A stretch of 64,000 nucleotides of DNA from Saprospiraceae bacterium (GCA_021604865.1 BQJU01000011.1:1-64000), one strand, 5' to 3'; counted from the stretch's first letter, positions 43,533 through 52,468 are shown. A program made the numbers and translations. The notes: generated by a model not told the origin, from the sequence alone.

Positions 43533-44306
43533 CTACCACGTAGCATTGGGGTAAGCTCTTTGCAAAAATTGTAACTCCGTCAGGATATAGCCCAGGTGCT
43601 CACTATGTTGGCCCTGTTTTCCTCCTTTTTGCATCCACTCTTCAGCAGGTTTAGACAAGGTAGCAGCAGCTAATATCTCTTCTACCTTTTTATCGTAATG
43701 GGGCTTAATTTTTGAAAGGTCAGCACCAATACCCAACCGGGCAAGTGTGGCATCTACATCATCCGCCTTTAGCAATTCACCGTGATATGTCCAGAGCAAT
43801 TGTAAGGCATCCTGCATTTTTTGGCGGCTCACCTCTGTGCCGTCACCCAAACGAATCATCCATTCCGAACTGTAGCGCAGGTGGTAAGTAATTTCTTTTA
43901 GTGATTTTTCAGCTATTGCGGCTATTTGTTTATCCTTACTATACAATAGCTCCTTGTGCAAGTAATAATTAAACACATCAAACAAAAATTGCCGGACGAT
44001 CGTCACTGCCCAGTCTCCATTTTGCTGTTCTACCAGCAATACATTTCGAAAATCCCAGGCATCACGTAAATAGGCCAGGTCATCCTCACTTCGCCCTTTG
44101 CCCTCTACCTCACCAGCGTACGTTAACCAGGAACGGGACTGTCCTACCAAATCCAATGCTATATTAGTAAGCGCAATATCCTGCTCCAGGATCGGACCGT
44201 GGCCACACCATTCAGAAAGTCGATGTCCCATGATCAGTGCATTGTCGCCTAATCGCAACAAATACTCAAACAACAATTCCTTTTCACTGTTTTGTGAATG
44301 CTTCAT
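43533..44306 (-). CDS. paaC: Phenylacetyl-CoA epoxidase subunit PaaC
   Basis: A 257-aa structural subunit of the ring 1,2-epoxidase of phenylacetyl-CoA. The frame is open to 44513 through paaB, but homologues begin near MKHSQNSEKELLFEYLLRLG, so 44306 is used. It leaves 1 bp to the paaB stop. Landmarks are LGDNALIMGHRLSEWCGHGP, LTNIALDLVGQSR and EITYHLRYSSEW, typical of PaaC. Ferritin-like fold, cytoplasmic. No paaD gene follows it; downstream sequence to 43348 has no clear gene. Confidence 0.95.
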   Translation of the reverse strand: MKHSQNSEKELLFEYLLRLGDNALIMGHRLSEWCGHGPILEQDIALTNIALDLVGQSRSWLTYAGEVEGKGRSEDDLAYLRDAWDFRNVLLVEQQNGDWAVTIVRQFLFDVFNYYLHKELLYSKDKQIAAIAEKSLKEITYHLRYSSEWMIRLGDGTEVSRQKMQDALQLLWTYHGELLKADDVDATLARLGIGADLSKIKPHYDKKVEEILAAATLSKPAEEWMQKGGKQGQHSEHLGYILTELQFLQRAYPNATW

Positions 44307-44307
44307 T

Positions 44308-44592
44308 TTAGATATACTTGACCTCATCAGGTAAGTTGTAAAAAGTGGGGTGGCGGTAAACCTTGTCATTAGCCGGATCAAAAAGTGCATCGTTTTGGTT
44401 AGGGCTTGAGGCTGTAATATGATCGGATTCCACCACCCATATACTGATCCCCTCATTACGACGGGTATATACATCACGGGCATTTTCAATAGCCATTTCC
44501 GCATCGGCAGCATGAAGACTACCTACATGTTTATGACTAAGTCCATTTTTACTCCTGATAAAAACTTCCCAAAGTGGCCAGTTCTTTTTCAT
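44308..44592 (-). CDS. paaB: Phenylacetyl-CoA epoxidase subunit PaaB
   Basis: A 94-aa subunit of the multicomponent epoxidase. It starts MKKNWPLWEVFIRSKNGLSH and has HVGSLHAADAEMAIENARDVYTRR shape features, including ARDVYTRRNEGISIWVV, the usual PaaB signature. Length is normal. It lies between paaA (34 bp gap) and paaC (1 bp gap), in the conserved order paaA-paaB-paaC. Confidence 0.96.
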   Translation of the reverse strand: MKKNWPLWEVFIRSKNGLSHKHVGSLHAADAEMAIENARDVYTRRNEGISIWVVESDHITASSPNQNDALFDPANDKVYRHPTFYNLPDEVKYI

Positions 44593-44626
44593 TTATTTTT
44601 TCTTTTTCTAAGAAGTTTTTCAATGG

Positions 44627-45580
44627 TTAAGCAACCTGTGTCTTTTGTGCTGCACGCGCACTTCGCTTTTCTGCATGTGCCAACGCAGCTTCGCGTACCC
44701 AGGCTCCATCTTCATGGGCTTTAATGCTAGCCCTAATTCTTTCCTTATTGCAGGGCCCATTGCCTTTCACCACATTCCAGAATTCTTCCCAGTCGATAGC
44801 CCCAAAATCATAATTTCCTGTGGCTTCGTTCCATTTTAAATCCGGATCTGGAATTGTTAGTCCCAGAAAATCTGCTTGACCCACTGTCTGATTGATAAAC
44901 TGCTGCCGTAATTCATCATTGGATTTGCGCTTGATTTTCCAACGCATGGACTGTTCGGTATGGCTGGATTCTTTATCACTCGGTCCAAACATCATCAGAG
45001 ATGGCCACCACCAACGATTGAGCGCATCTTGTGCCATATTTTTCTGGGCTTCTGTCCCATTGCTTAAAGCCAACATAATTTCATACCCCTGCCGTTGGTG
45101 AAAACTCTCTTCTTTACAAATCCTCACCATAGCTCTGGCATAAGGTCCATAAGAAGTTCGCGTCAGCATAACTTGATTCATAATGGCAGCTCCATCAACT
45201 AGCCAGCCAATAGCGCCAATATCCGCCCAACTGACGGTAGGATAGTTGAAAATACTACTGTATTTGGCTTTTCCTGTTAGTAGTTGTTCAATCAGATCAT
45301 CCCGCTCTGCACCCAGGGTTTCAGCAGCACTATAGAGATAAAGTCCATGGCCTGCTTCATCCTGCACTTTGGCCAGCAAGGCCACTTTGCGGCGTAAACT
45401 AGGCGCACGGGTGATCCAATTGCCTTCTGGCAACATACCAACAATCTCGGAATGGGCATGCTGAGAAATCTGACGGATCAAGGTCTTGCGATATGCATCC
45501 GGCATCCACTCCTTAGCTTCGATTTTGATCTCTGCGTCGATTCTTTCCTGAAAAATTTGCTCTAAATCGTGGGTTGACAT
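44627..45580 (-). CDS. paaA: Phenylacetyl-CoA epoxidase catalytic subunit PaaA
   Basis: A 317-aa di-iron catalytic subunit that epoxidises the aromatic ring of phenylacetyl-CoA. Landmarks are [40 protein letters not shown] (iron-ligand ExxH) and [14 protein letters not shown] (second ExxH). First gene of paaABC; promoter element at 45608-45615 and a perfect palindromic operator at 45634-45649 lie upstream. The electron-transfer subunit PaaE is encoded 18 kb away at 63758 on the other strand. Confidence 0.97.
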   Translation of the reverse strand: MSTHDLEQIFQERIDAEIKIEAKEWMPDAYRKTLIRQISQHAHSEIVGMLPEGNWITRAPSLRRKVALLAKVQDEAGHGLYLYSAAETLGAERDDLIEQLLTGKAKYSSIFNYPTVSWADIGAIGWLVDGAAIMNQVMLTRTSYGPYARAMVRICKEESFHQRQGYEIMLALSNGTEAQKNMAQDALNRWWWPSLMMFGPSDKESSHTEQSMRWKIKRKSNDELRQQFINQTVGQADFLGLTIPDPDLKWNEATGNYDFGAIDWEEFWNVVKGNGPCNKERIRASIKAHEDGAWVREAALAHAEKRSARAAQKTQVA

Positions 45581-45607
45581 AATGCCTGAATATGTTTATC
45601 AATAGTA

Positions 45608-45615
45608 CAAAGATA
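45608..45615 (-). promoter_or_regulatory. -7 promoter element of paaABC
   Basis: Minus strand reads TATCTTTG, an exact TAnnTTTG match, about 28 nt before the paaA start. A TTG in the operator (23 nt upstream) may be the -33 element. Confidence 0.65.
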
Positions 45616-45633
45616 AATCTATTTGACTATATA

Positions 45634-45649
45634 ACGAACAATTGTTCGT
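45634..45649. promoter_or_regulatory. Perfect 16-bp palindromic operator of paaABC
   Basis: ACGAACAATTGTTCGT is fully symmetric and overlaps the likely -33 region of paaA. A related site (13 of 16 bases) overlies the paaE promoter at 63709-63724. The shape fits a TetR-type repressor. No such regulator is encoded in the window. Confidence 0.7.
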
Positions 45650-45880
45650 ATTTGTTTAGAGGCCAGTAAAGAATAAATTCTTCCCTTAATTTCCTGGAAT
45701 AGAAGGTGGACCTTCGGGCAGAATGGTCTGATACACGGCAAAGCATCAAATTCCCCAAGGATGCCAATAATTGGTTTTCCCGAACCATAGCTGGTAAAAA
45801 AGCAGTGGGCATCTCTACTCCACCTCGTCCTACTTTCATGCTTTGTGCCTACGTATAATCGGCTAGCAAATTGGATTCCC

Positions 45881-46086
45881 CGCAGAGGCGCGGGGGCGCG
45901 GAGTTTCGTAGAGTAATATGTTTAAATTCAATGATTTACATGCTTAGTTAGGAATTGGAGATTCTGAAGTAGGGAGTGTACGGGAAAGTGTGTTTTTTTC
46001 ACCGCTGAGGCGCAGAGAATGCGGAGTAACTCATTGATTTTAAATACTTTATACAATTAACTAGGAATTGAAGATTCTGAGGTAGA
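45881..46086. repeat. Decayed tandem duplication, 113-bp period, part of a dispersed repeat
   Basis: Two copies (about 45881-45972 and 46000-46086) share GAGGCGC near the left end and AGGAATTG-AGATTCTGA-GTAG at the right end (22 of 24 bases). The left end of copy 2, TCACCGCTGAGGCGC at 45999-46013, recurs exactly in inverted orientation at 59122-59136. Confidence 0.6.
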
Positions 46087-46156
46087 CACACTTTACTAGA
46101 CACACTTTGTTGGACACTCCCGACACGCCCAGCTATTCCGTTTTAAACCCCTGCCC

Positions 46157-46240
46157 CCCTAAACCTCCCTAAACCTCCCTAAACCTCCTAAACCTCCTAA
46201 ACCTCCCTAAACCTCCCTAACCCTTTCTAAACCGATTCAA
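46157..46240. repeat. C-rich minisatellite, 9-10 bp unit CCCTAAACCT
   Basis: About eight units of (C)CCTAAACCT, six near-perfect, the last two degenerate. The plus strand has no G for about 80 bases. The minus strand has GGG/GG tracts at regular spacing (AGGTTTAGGG). Confidence 0.85.
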
Positions 46241-46390
46241 CCCTACACTCCCTCTTGTCCAAACTCCCCTAAAACCTATTTCCTCGGAAGATATCACCTC
46301 ATCACTATATCTTTTGAAGAAGAAATGGGGTCACCAACTCACCACTGACAGTAAAGCGATCTCCCCATTCCATCCATTATAATATCATCA

Positions 46391-47905
46391 TCAAACTTTT
46401 TTAGTGAAAATCGAATCCCCCCATATAAGTCCAGTAACTTTATCGCCTTGCATTTTAAAACGAATGACTTCTCCGCTACCGGGGATCAATTCCACGCGGA
46501 TGGTCTCCTCTTCTATGAAGGGGGTAGCAATGCAGTGCAGATTGCCCATACGGACAGATATTTGTTGGTCATCTGCTTTTATAGTTATCTCTCCTAAAAG
46601 TTCATTTTGAAAGGTGCCCGCATAAAACGGGAACGGCTGGGATAATTTCCAGGTTCTTTTGGCGCGCTCATCCAGGCCCTCTTTTACCCGTACGGTAAAC
46701 CCTTCTATTTGCTCCAAAAGGGCAGCCCGTTGTTCTTCGTAGTTCTTTTCCCAGCCTTCTGGTTGCCAATAAGCATCATAGGCATAATTGGCCAATAAAT
46801 ACATCAGCCGATGGCCAGCTAGGGCCTCATTGACAAAAACGGCTACTCCTATTCCGGATTCTGGAGCCACAGAAATCAAACTAAAACTACCCGGAAATCC
46901 ACCGGTATGCCAGGCCATATTTTTGTCCTGGAAAGTACCGGTCATCCATCCTAGTCCATAGCCGTTAGTTTTAAATCCTCCACGTTCGCGTTCCGTTGCA
47001 ACTAATGGAGATCTACTGAGTTGAATCAGGTCGGATGGAAAAAGCTGTTTGCCATCCACCTTGCCCATATTCAGCTGCATTTTCATCCATTTTGCTACAT
47101 CGGCAGGAGTGATGATCAGGCCCCCTGCAGACTGCATGGTATTGTCTCGCTTTCGCAAATAGATGGCTTCTGGCGCTTCTTTTGAAAGGGCAAAGTAGGG
47201 AACGGCTATTGGCCAATTGCCTGCTTCCGCTTTCGACATAAAGGCTGTGGTACGATTCATACCCAAGGGGGTAAAAATCTTCTCCTCCAGCAGTTCCTGC
47301 CAACTTTTTCCTGTCTTTTCCTGAACGATCAGGGTGTAAATGTTGTACCCCAAATTAGTGTATTCAAATACCCCTCTACCCGCTTCATTGGCTCTTAAAA
47401 CCTTGAGCTGATCCATCAAAAGTTCGTGTGTATGATCTCCGGTATAGGCCAACCGGAAGCCTATGGATTCGTGTTCCAACCCGGAAGTATGCGTCAGCAA
47501 ATCCCGGACTTTAATTTGATCCATCTTTAAATCCGGGTCAAAAGAAATGTCCACCAAATATTTTGTTAGGGGAGCATGCAATTTGATGATGTCTTCCCTA
47601 TCCAAAATGGCAGCCAATAGACCAGTAAATGACTTGGTACAGGAAGCAATGTAAAAATCTGTATTGGCCTGAAAGGGCAGTGATTTTTCTACATCAGCAT
47701 AACCAAAACCACCTTGGTAGAGGGTCTGATTGTTTGTCACTACCGCAATGCCGATGCCCGGTACGGTTCCCACCATATCCAGCGTTTCCTGGAAAAATTT
47801 CTCCAGGTGTTTGGCATAGGTTTTAGCATCTGGTTGTCCCGTCAGATTCAAAGTGCCAAGGACGAAAAGACTCATCAATAAACAATTTTTTGTCAGGTAA
47901 TTCAT
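46391..47905 (-). CDS. Secreted serine hydrolase of the beta-lactamase/class C family
   Basis: A 504-aa exported protein with a signal peptide (about 1-23). The catalytic SxxK motif is Ser88-Cys-Thr-Lys91 in ASCTKSF, and the second motif is Tyr182-Thr-Asn (EYTNLGYN). WHTGGFPGSF near residue 332 provides the third HxG-type motif. The C-terminal 100 residues form a beta-rich extension as in DUF3471-carrying esterases. Family members are D-aminopeptidases, esterases or PBP-like; a true beta-lactamase is unlikely. It lies 74 bp after an AraC regulator on the same strand. Confidence 0.9.
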   Translation of the reverse strand: MNYLTKNCLLMSLFVLGTLNLTGQPDAKTYAKHLEKFFQETLDMVGTVPGIGIAVVTNNQTLYQGGFGYADVEKSLPFQANTDFYIASCTKSFTGLLAAILDREDIIKLHAPLTKYLVDISFDPDLKMDQIKVRDLLTHTSGLEHESIGFRLAYTGDHTHELLMDQLKVLRANEAGRGVFEYTNLGYNIYTLIVQEKTGKSWQELLEEKIFTPLGMNRTTAFMSKAEAGNWPIAVPYFALSKEAPEAIYLRKRDNTMQSAGGLIITPADVAKWMKMQLNMGKVDGKQLFPSDLIQLSRSPLVATERERGGFKTNGYGLGWMTGTFQDKNMAWHTGGFPGSFSLISVAPESGIGVAVFVNEALAGHRLMYLLANYAYDAYWQPEGWEKNYEEQRAALLEQIEGFTVRVKEGLDERAKRTWKLSQPFPFYAGTFQNELLGEITIKADDQQISVRMGNLHCIATPFIEEETIRVELIPGSGEVIRFKMQGDKVTGLIWGDSIFTKKV

Positions 47906-47979
47906 AAAGTTTTAATTTTGTTCAACCGCAAAATGCAGGATTTCCCGCGTGCAGTCTTGAACAAATGAAACCTTGGCTG

Positions 47980-48792
47980 TTAGAAAGTATGAATCAATCG
48001 ACGAAAAGCCGCTGGTGTCAGACCTGTTTGGCTTTTAAACTTTCGGGTAAAATGACTTTGGTCAGCATAACCACCTTCCAGTGCGATTTGGGCGATCGAT
48101 AAATCACTATCCGCAAGATGCAGGTTGAGTTTCCGAAGGCGACATTGGTGGATATAGGTTTTGATATTGCAACCATAAAATTTACGAAAAACCCGGGCAA
48201 GGTATACCGGGTGTACTCCAAATTCATAAGCCAGATCAGCTACTAATAATGGAGTTGAACATTCCGTTTCAATTTTATCACATAGTTGAGTAAGCCAAAG
48301 GGGCCGATAATTTGATGGGCGCTGCTTAGGGATTGCTAAAGCTGCCAAAAATTCAATAACCCCGGATTCAAGGTCCTTATCCAACTGAATATCTCGCAAA
48401 AAATCTATGACAATACGGGTCGTTTGAGCAGAATGCCACCACTGCCATTGCTTCAAAAAATAGTCCATCTCCATCTGAGACTGAAACTCTGGTGACATCA
48501 TCAATGTAAGCAACAATGCGCCTTGACGACCAAATTCATTACTATGCAGTACGGATTCCGGCTTCATCACAACACTCAAGGAAGTACCGATTTCTTCCTT
48601 TTTACTTACCGTTTCCTGTACCCTTCCTCTAAGCACAATACTAATCCGGCCCTGACGATCATAGTGAGGTGGATATTTTTGATCTGCCGGATAATGAATA
48701 CGAAGGATTTCAACCTTTTTAGGATGACCTGAGGAAGATTCGCAATTTTGGCCACCTATTTTAAAAACGTTCAACATATATTCAAGAGGCAT
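47980..48792 (-). CDS. AraC-family transcriptional regulator
   Basis: A 270-aa regulator. The N-terminal part (about 1-140) looks like a cupin-type sensing domain (HYDRQGRISIVLRGRVQETV). The C-terminal part (about 170-268) has the two helix-turn-helix motifs of AraC: VADLAYEFGVHPVYLARVFR and IAQIALEGGYADQSHFTRKF, ending in GLTPAAFRR. Divergent from the PDZ-hydrolase gene (181 bp between starts) and upstream of the serine hydrolase. It likely controls one or both; the ligand is unknown. Confidence 0.93.
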   Translation of the reverse strand: MPLEYMLNVFKIGGQNCESSSGHPKKVEILRIHYPADQKYPPHYDRQGRISIVLRGRVQETVSKKEEIGTSLSVVMKPESVLHSNEFGRQGALLLTLMMSPEFQSQMEMDYFLKQWQWWHSAQTTRIVIDFLRDIQLDKDLESGVIEFLAALAIPKQRPSNYRPLWLTQLCDKIETECSTPLLVADLAYEFGVHPVYLARVFRKFYGCNIKTYIHQCRLRKLNLHLADSDLSIAQIALEGGYADQSHFTRKFKSQTGLTPAAFRRLIHTF

Positions 48793-48973
48793 TTTAGTCT
48801 TAAAGAACCTGTAAATCCTCTATAGTTGTAATGGTTCTGGTAGAATTTCTTTGCATCAATCAAAATAACAGGTTAACTTGTAACAAATAACTGTTGCAAA
48901 ATAGCGTTTGTGTATAGTGCATGTTTAGAGGTTGTATTAGAACAACTTCCTTTTGAATCAATACCCGACGGTC

Positions 48974-50368
48974 ATGAAAAAACAACCCTTTTTTATCATT
49001 CCACTAATGATAATTGGCCTCTTAAATTGTACCTTGACTGAGGCTCAGAAACTGGATCGAAAAGCCTCTTTGGGCGCTTATTTAAGTGTTATCGACGCCG
49101 ATTTCCAAACCAGAGTTCAGCCTCCGCAAAATGAAGGCGTTTTTATTTTGAAGGTTATAGACGGCGGTACTGCTGACAAGCTTGGCATTCAAGCTGATGA
49201 CATCCTCCTTTCAATCAATGATTTGCCCTGTGAAAATATCCCTCAGATCATTGAGCAGGTTAGTGATCAAAGGGCCGGAACCGATATCCGTATCGAGGTC
49301 ATTCGCCGTGGAAAACCCATGAAAATAGAGGGCAAAATGTCGGGCAAGCCGATGGAAACATACGAAAATGCTGTTGTTGAATACGGGGCTGTTCCTTTTC
49401 AAAAGGGGCATCTACGTTCTATTTTATATACGCCCAAGGCGGACGGTAATTTCCCACTGGTCGTCTATTTTCAAGGTTATGGTTGTGGATCCATCGACAA
49501 GTATTACAATCCAGGAGCACCGATCCGACAGTTGGTCAACGGTCTGGTCGATGCTGGATTTGCTGTATACAGGGTGGAAAGTCCAGGCATTGGCGATTGT
49601 GATAATACGCCCGATTGTGGTGATATCAGCTACCAGGATCAGCTGGATGCGTTCAGTGCAGCATTGGACAAGCTGAAGGAATACAAATTTATCGATCAGG
49701 AGAACATTTTCTATTTCGGCCATTCTCTCGGTGGCATATCTGCTCCTTTACTTGCGGTCAAACATCAACCCAAGGGTGTTATCGTCTATGGAACGGTGGT
49801 TAAGTCCTGGTATGAATACCTACTGGATGTCAATCGGGAGCAAGCGATGGTAAGGGGTGATGATTTTGTACAAATGGAACAAAGCAGTCGGGCCATTCAG
49901 CCTTTTCTGGCTGACTTGTTTTTGTTCAAAAAAACACCGGAAGAATTGGCAAAAAATCCGGCTTATGCTGAATTTCTCAATGGTGGTTTGTTTGGCAAAT
50001 CGGGTGATCGACTCGGCCCACACCACTATCGTTTTTTACAGGAACTCAATGATCAAAACCTGACCGAAGCCTGGCAAAAGACCAATGCACATACGCTAGC
50101 TTTGTACGGCGAGTTTGATTTGCATGCCATTAGTCCGGAATCGGCAAAGGTAATCGCCGATATTGTCAATGCCTACCATCCGGGGAAAGGCTCTTTTTGT
50201 ATGATTCCACAAACGGAACACGCCATGGTCAGTGTGCCTGACATGGCCTCTTATGTGGCTATGCGACGCAATGGCACATTTAATGATAGCTATATGGCCG
50301 AAAATTTTAATCCTGAAGTGGTGCGTATTATTACTGACTGGATGTTGGAGTTGCTCATAGAGAGTTAA
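48974..50368 (+). CDS. PDZ domain plus alpha/beta hydrolase, exported
   Basis: A 464-aa exported protein from the ATG at 48974 (open from 48953). The signal region ends near LLNCTLTEAQ; LLNC could be a lipobox, or the cleavage may follow TEA. A PDZ domain occupies about 35-120 (GGTADKLGIQADDILLSIND). The alpha/beta hydrolase domain (about 145-460) has the oxyanion-type FQGYGCGS, the nucleophile Ser251 in FGHSLGG, an acid near YGEFDLHA, and the catalytic His in QTEHAM. A PDZ fused to a hydrolase is seen in a few Bacteroidota. It overlaps the next, convergent gene by 4 bp. Substrate unknown. Confidence 0.85.
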   Translation: MKKQPFFIIPLMIIGLLNCTLTEAQKLDRKASLGAYLSVIDADFQTRVQPPQNEGVFILKVIDGGTADKLGIQADDILLSINDLPCENIPQIIEQVSDQRAGTDIRIEVIRRGKPMKIEGKMSGKPMETYENAVVEYGAVPFQKGHLRSILYTPKADGNFPLVVYFQGYGCGSIDKYYNPGAPIRQLVNGLVDAGFAVYRVESPGIGDCDNTPDCGDISYQDQLDAFSAALDKLKEYKFIDQENIFYFGHSLGGISAPLLAVKHQPKGVIVYGTVVKSWYEYLLDVNREQAMVRGDDFVQMEQSSRAIQPFLADLFLFKKTPEELAKNPAYAEFLNGGLFGKSGDRLGPHHYRFLQELNDQNLTEAWQKTNAHTLALYGEFDLHAISPESAKVIADIVNAYHPGKGSFCMIPQTEHAMVSVPDMASYVAMRRNGTFNDSYMAENFNPEVVRIITDWMLELLIES

Positions 50369-51417
50369 AAGATGATGCTCTGTTTAAAATCTTTTTGCAG
50401 GAGCAACTGGATATTCGTTAGCACTATTTCCCCCATCGTTTTACACTTGTCAAATGTATTGGTATGGTGATGGTAGGCTAGTTCTTCCTTGAGTTGGTTT
50501 ACTTTGTCCGGACTGGAGATGGTATCCCGGATCATGATATCAAATAATTCGCCCACCATTTCATGAGAAGATTTAACGCGGGTGGCAATGAGGCTGCGTT
50601 CCTCTAGCTGGTATTGTTTTACTGCTTTGGGATCCATGAGTTGAATACCCAGAAAGATGATGGGATGATTTTCTTTAAAATATTGGGGAAGGTAAAAGCT
50701 TTTTCGCCCTTCGTATGATTGTTGATCAAAATCAATAGCGCGTAGGCGGTACTGATTTCCTTCTATATCAGGAGTAATGTCAACGACGTAGTTGTAGGCA
50801 CGCATGTCGCCCAACAAACGCACAAAACAACGCTCGTTAAATTTGACAAATTCCTTTGCCATACGTGTCTGATTGAAGGTAGACTCGTTGAGATTGTCCC
50901 GCAAAAACACATCACCCGGAATTCCTGCAATATGTTCTTCCACCAATGTATCCGCATCCACCAAATAGATAACCCGGTTGGGGGAAAGCAGATCTTCCAG
51001 TTCTAATCCATAAACCCTGGAGGCATCGGCTTTTTTAAGGTAGAAATGGTCGTAATTATCATTAATCCGGTTGATGATGCGCACCCGAAAGGGCTTGGTA
51101 TTGCCAAAGGTACAAAAGTCGATCCGCGCAACGGTCAGGTGTTCTAATACAGAGTCGTCACCATCTGTTTTGAGTAAGGCATAGATTTCCCGGAGGCCAG
51201 CAAAAATCTCTTCCCGGTCAGACTCTTGAAAATAAACCGTTTCCCAAAGAGTGTCTCTTCCTTGCCGGTCAATCAGCGGCATAGAATTCTGGTACCGCAA
51301 TAGATCATCATAATGCAGGGGAAGTTTTGGATACCGGTTATGTTGATGGAGATATTGACGTAGCTCCTCCCTGATAGGGAATAATTGTTTTTTGCGCGAG
51401 GGTATATTGCCTTTCAT
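50365..51417 (-). CDS. Protein-kinase-like protein of unknown function
   Basis: A 350-aa soluble protein from the ATG at 51417 (open to 51432, but 51417 avoids overlap with the upstream gene). I recognise no named family. Several features resemble the kinase fold: HFYLKKADASRVYGLELE near residue 124 (a beta-3-like Lys), the hinge-like VEEHIAGIPGD near 159, LGDMRAYNYVV (D204 to N209, like the HxDxxxxN loop without His), and RAIDFDQQ (Asp229/Asp231, like DFG). It could be a HipA/PI-kinase-like enzyme or a pseudo-kinase. It follows a biotin carrier gene by 11 bp. Confidence 0.7.
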   Translation of the reverse strand: MKGNIPSRKKQLFPIREELRQYLHQHNRYPKLPLHYDDLLRYQNSMPLIDRQGRDTLWETVYFQESDREEIFAGLREIYALLKTDGDDSVLEHLTVARIDFCTFGNTKPFRVRIINRINDNYDHFYLKKADASRVYGLELEDLLSPNRVIYLVDADTLVEEHIAGIPGDVFLRDNLNESTFNQTRMAKEFVKFNERCFVRLLGDMRAYNYVVDITPDIEGNQYRLRAIDFDQQSYEGRKSFYLPQYFKENHPIIFLGIQLMDPKAVKQYQLEERSLIATRVKSSHEMVGELFDIMIRDTISSPDKVNQLKEELAYHHHTNTFDKCKTMGEIVLTNIQLLLQKDFKQSIIF

Positions 51418-51428
51418 AAAATAAAAAT

Positions 51429-51911
51429 TCAATCCAAAAATACCAACACTTCTCCCTTATCTACAGCCATTCCTTTTTCTACGGTGATTTTGGAAATGGT
51501 TCCTTCTCCTGGTGATTTGAGGATATTCTCCATTTTCATGGCTTCCAAAATAAATAAAGCTTCCCCTTCAACTACTTCCTGTCCCGGTTTTATGAGGATT
51601 TCCAATACCAGGCCAGGCATTGGGGCCTTCACCTCTTTGACTTTATGGGTAACATTTGCTGTCAGTCCCAGGCTTTTGACCAATTGATCATATTGATCCG
51701 CCAGCTGTGTTCTGTATATGTTTCCATTGACCCGAATCACAAAAATCTTTTCCTGTGGAATTGTTTCCACTATTTCAGCGCGGTAAGCCTGTTGATCAAG
51801 CAAAATATGAAAATGCCCGTCTTTTACTTCCAGGCTATCAATTTTTGGCAACGTTTTATCGTCAAACTCAAATTTTCCATTAACACTTAACTTATATTGC
51901 TTCTTTTCCAT
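51429..51911 (-). CDS. Biotin/lipoyl-domain carrier protein (biotin carboxyl carrier subunit)
   Basis: A 160-aa carrier. The last 75 residues are a biotinyl domain with Lys126 in EAMKMEN as attachment site and APMPGLVLEILIKPG before it. The N-terminal half is beta-rich and resembles the region before the biotin domain in propionyl/methylmalonyl-CoA carboxylase carriers. It carries CO2 between biotin carboxylase and carboxyltransferase; neither partner is encoded beside it. It sits in a minus-strand run from bactofilin to the kinase-like gene. Confidence 0.88.
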   Translation of the reverse strand: MEKKQYKLSVNGKFEFDDKTLPKIDSLEVKDGHFHILLDQQAYRAEIVETIPQEKIFVIRVNGNIYRTQLADQYDQLVKSLGLTANVTHKVKEVKAPMPGLVLEILIKPGQEVVEGEALFILEAMKMENILKSPGEGTISKITVEKGMAVDKGEVLVFLD

Positions 51912-51916
51912 ATTGC

Positions 51917-52300
51917 TTACAATTTCATCTTACTGATCTTCATCATGAAGTGGGTCTCAAAAATAGTGTAAATCAGGTAAATCACTAAAAACGAAAGCAC
52001 GAATAAACGTTCTGTAGGTTGAACATACCGAAAATAGACCAATACCAAGACAACCGATAGCAGCATCTTTGTCGTGATAAAAAAGATAACTATGCTGGTA
52101 AAGTCATTTTTATTTTTGCTGCGAATAGCCCAGATACCTACAAAATACATCACAATACTCAACCCGGTAAAAAACAACAAACTGAGACTGGCCAGTGGAA
52201 TGTGAGATTCCAATTTTGGAAAGCAATTGAGTAAAGCAATTCCAAGAGCAGTAAGCAGTGTTAGGCTGCCCAATTGAAAGAAAAATTGCTTTTTACTCAT
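51917..52300 (-). CDS. Small four-TM membrane protein, ATP-synthase-operon type
   Basis: A 127-aa integral membrane protein with four hydrophobic segments (about 10-25, 36-56, 68-90, 98-118) and a basic C-terminus (KISKMKL). In other Bacteroidota an unnamed protein of this kind is encoded between atpZ and atpB, and here it also follows an AtpZ-like gene. It may help assemble the F0 sector, like AtpI; this is inference from position and topology. The atpB gene is not found next to it. Confidence 0.65.
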   Translation of the reverse strand: MSKKQFFFQLGSLTLLTALGIALLNCFPKLESHIPLASLSLLFFTGLSIVMYFVGIWAIRSKNKNDFTSIVIFFITTKMLLSVVLVLVYFRYVQPTERLFVLSFLVIYLIYTIFETHFMMKISKMKL

Positions 52301-52468
52301 GTTTTATGTGGGCTTCTGTTTTAGAGTATCATGTTTTGAGAAACTTACAAAAAAAAATGCTTCCTGTACTCCGGCATTGCTCAAAATATTTCGAGAAAAC
52401 CGTTAGTGCCTCGGAAAACCTTAAGTTCCCGAGGCACTAGTACAAAAAGCAAATATTGCAAAAGAAGG

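Larger units (their letters stand above)
45581..46390. other. Repeat-rich intergenic region upstream of paaA
   Basis: An 810-bp gap. From the paaA side: promoter and operator (45608-45649), a decayed 113-bp-period direct repeat (45881-46086), a segment with repeated ACACTTT and GGACACTCC strings (about 46085-46130), a C-rich minisatellite (46157-46240), then about 150 bp with nothing recognised. A 70-codon frame at 45627-45839 overlaps the operator and is rejected. Confidence 0.6.

Noticed and set aside
43348-43539. 63-codon frame after paaC, possibly paaD
   Set aside because: It shows none of the PaaD motifs and overlaps the end of paaC; likely chance.
45627-45839. 70-codon minus-strand frame upstream of paaA
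   Set aside because: It covers the palindromic operator, and its product has no protein-like features.
46310-46390. Remnant of a second serine-hydrolase C-terminus just after the stop at 46391
   Set aside because: A minus-strand frame reads EWGDRFTV, reminiscent of IWGDSIFT in the hydrolase end, but it spans only about 23 codons and could be chance.
46391-47905. True beta-lactamase (antibiotic resistance)
   Set aside because: The SxxK and YxN motifs are shared by many esterases and peptidases of this fold, and the long C-terminal extension fits those better.
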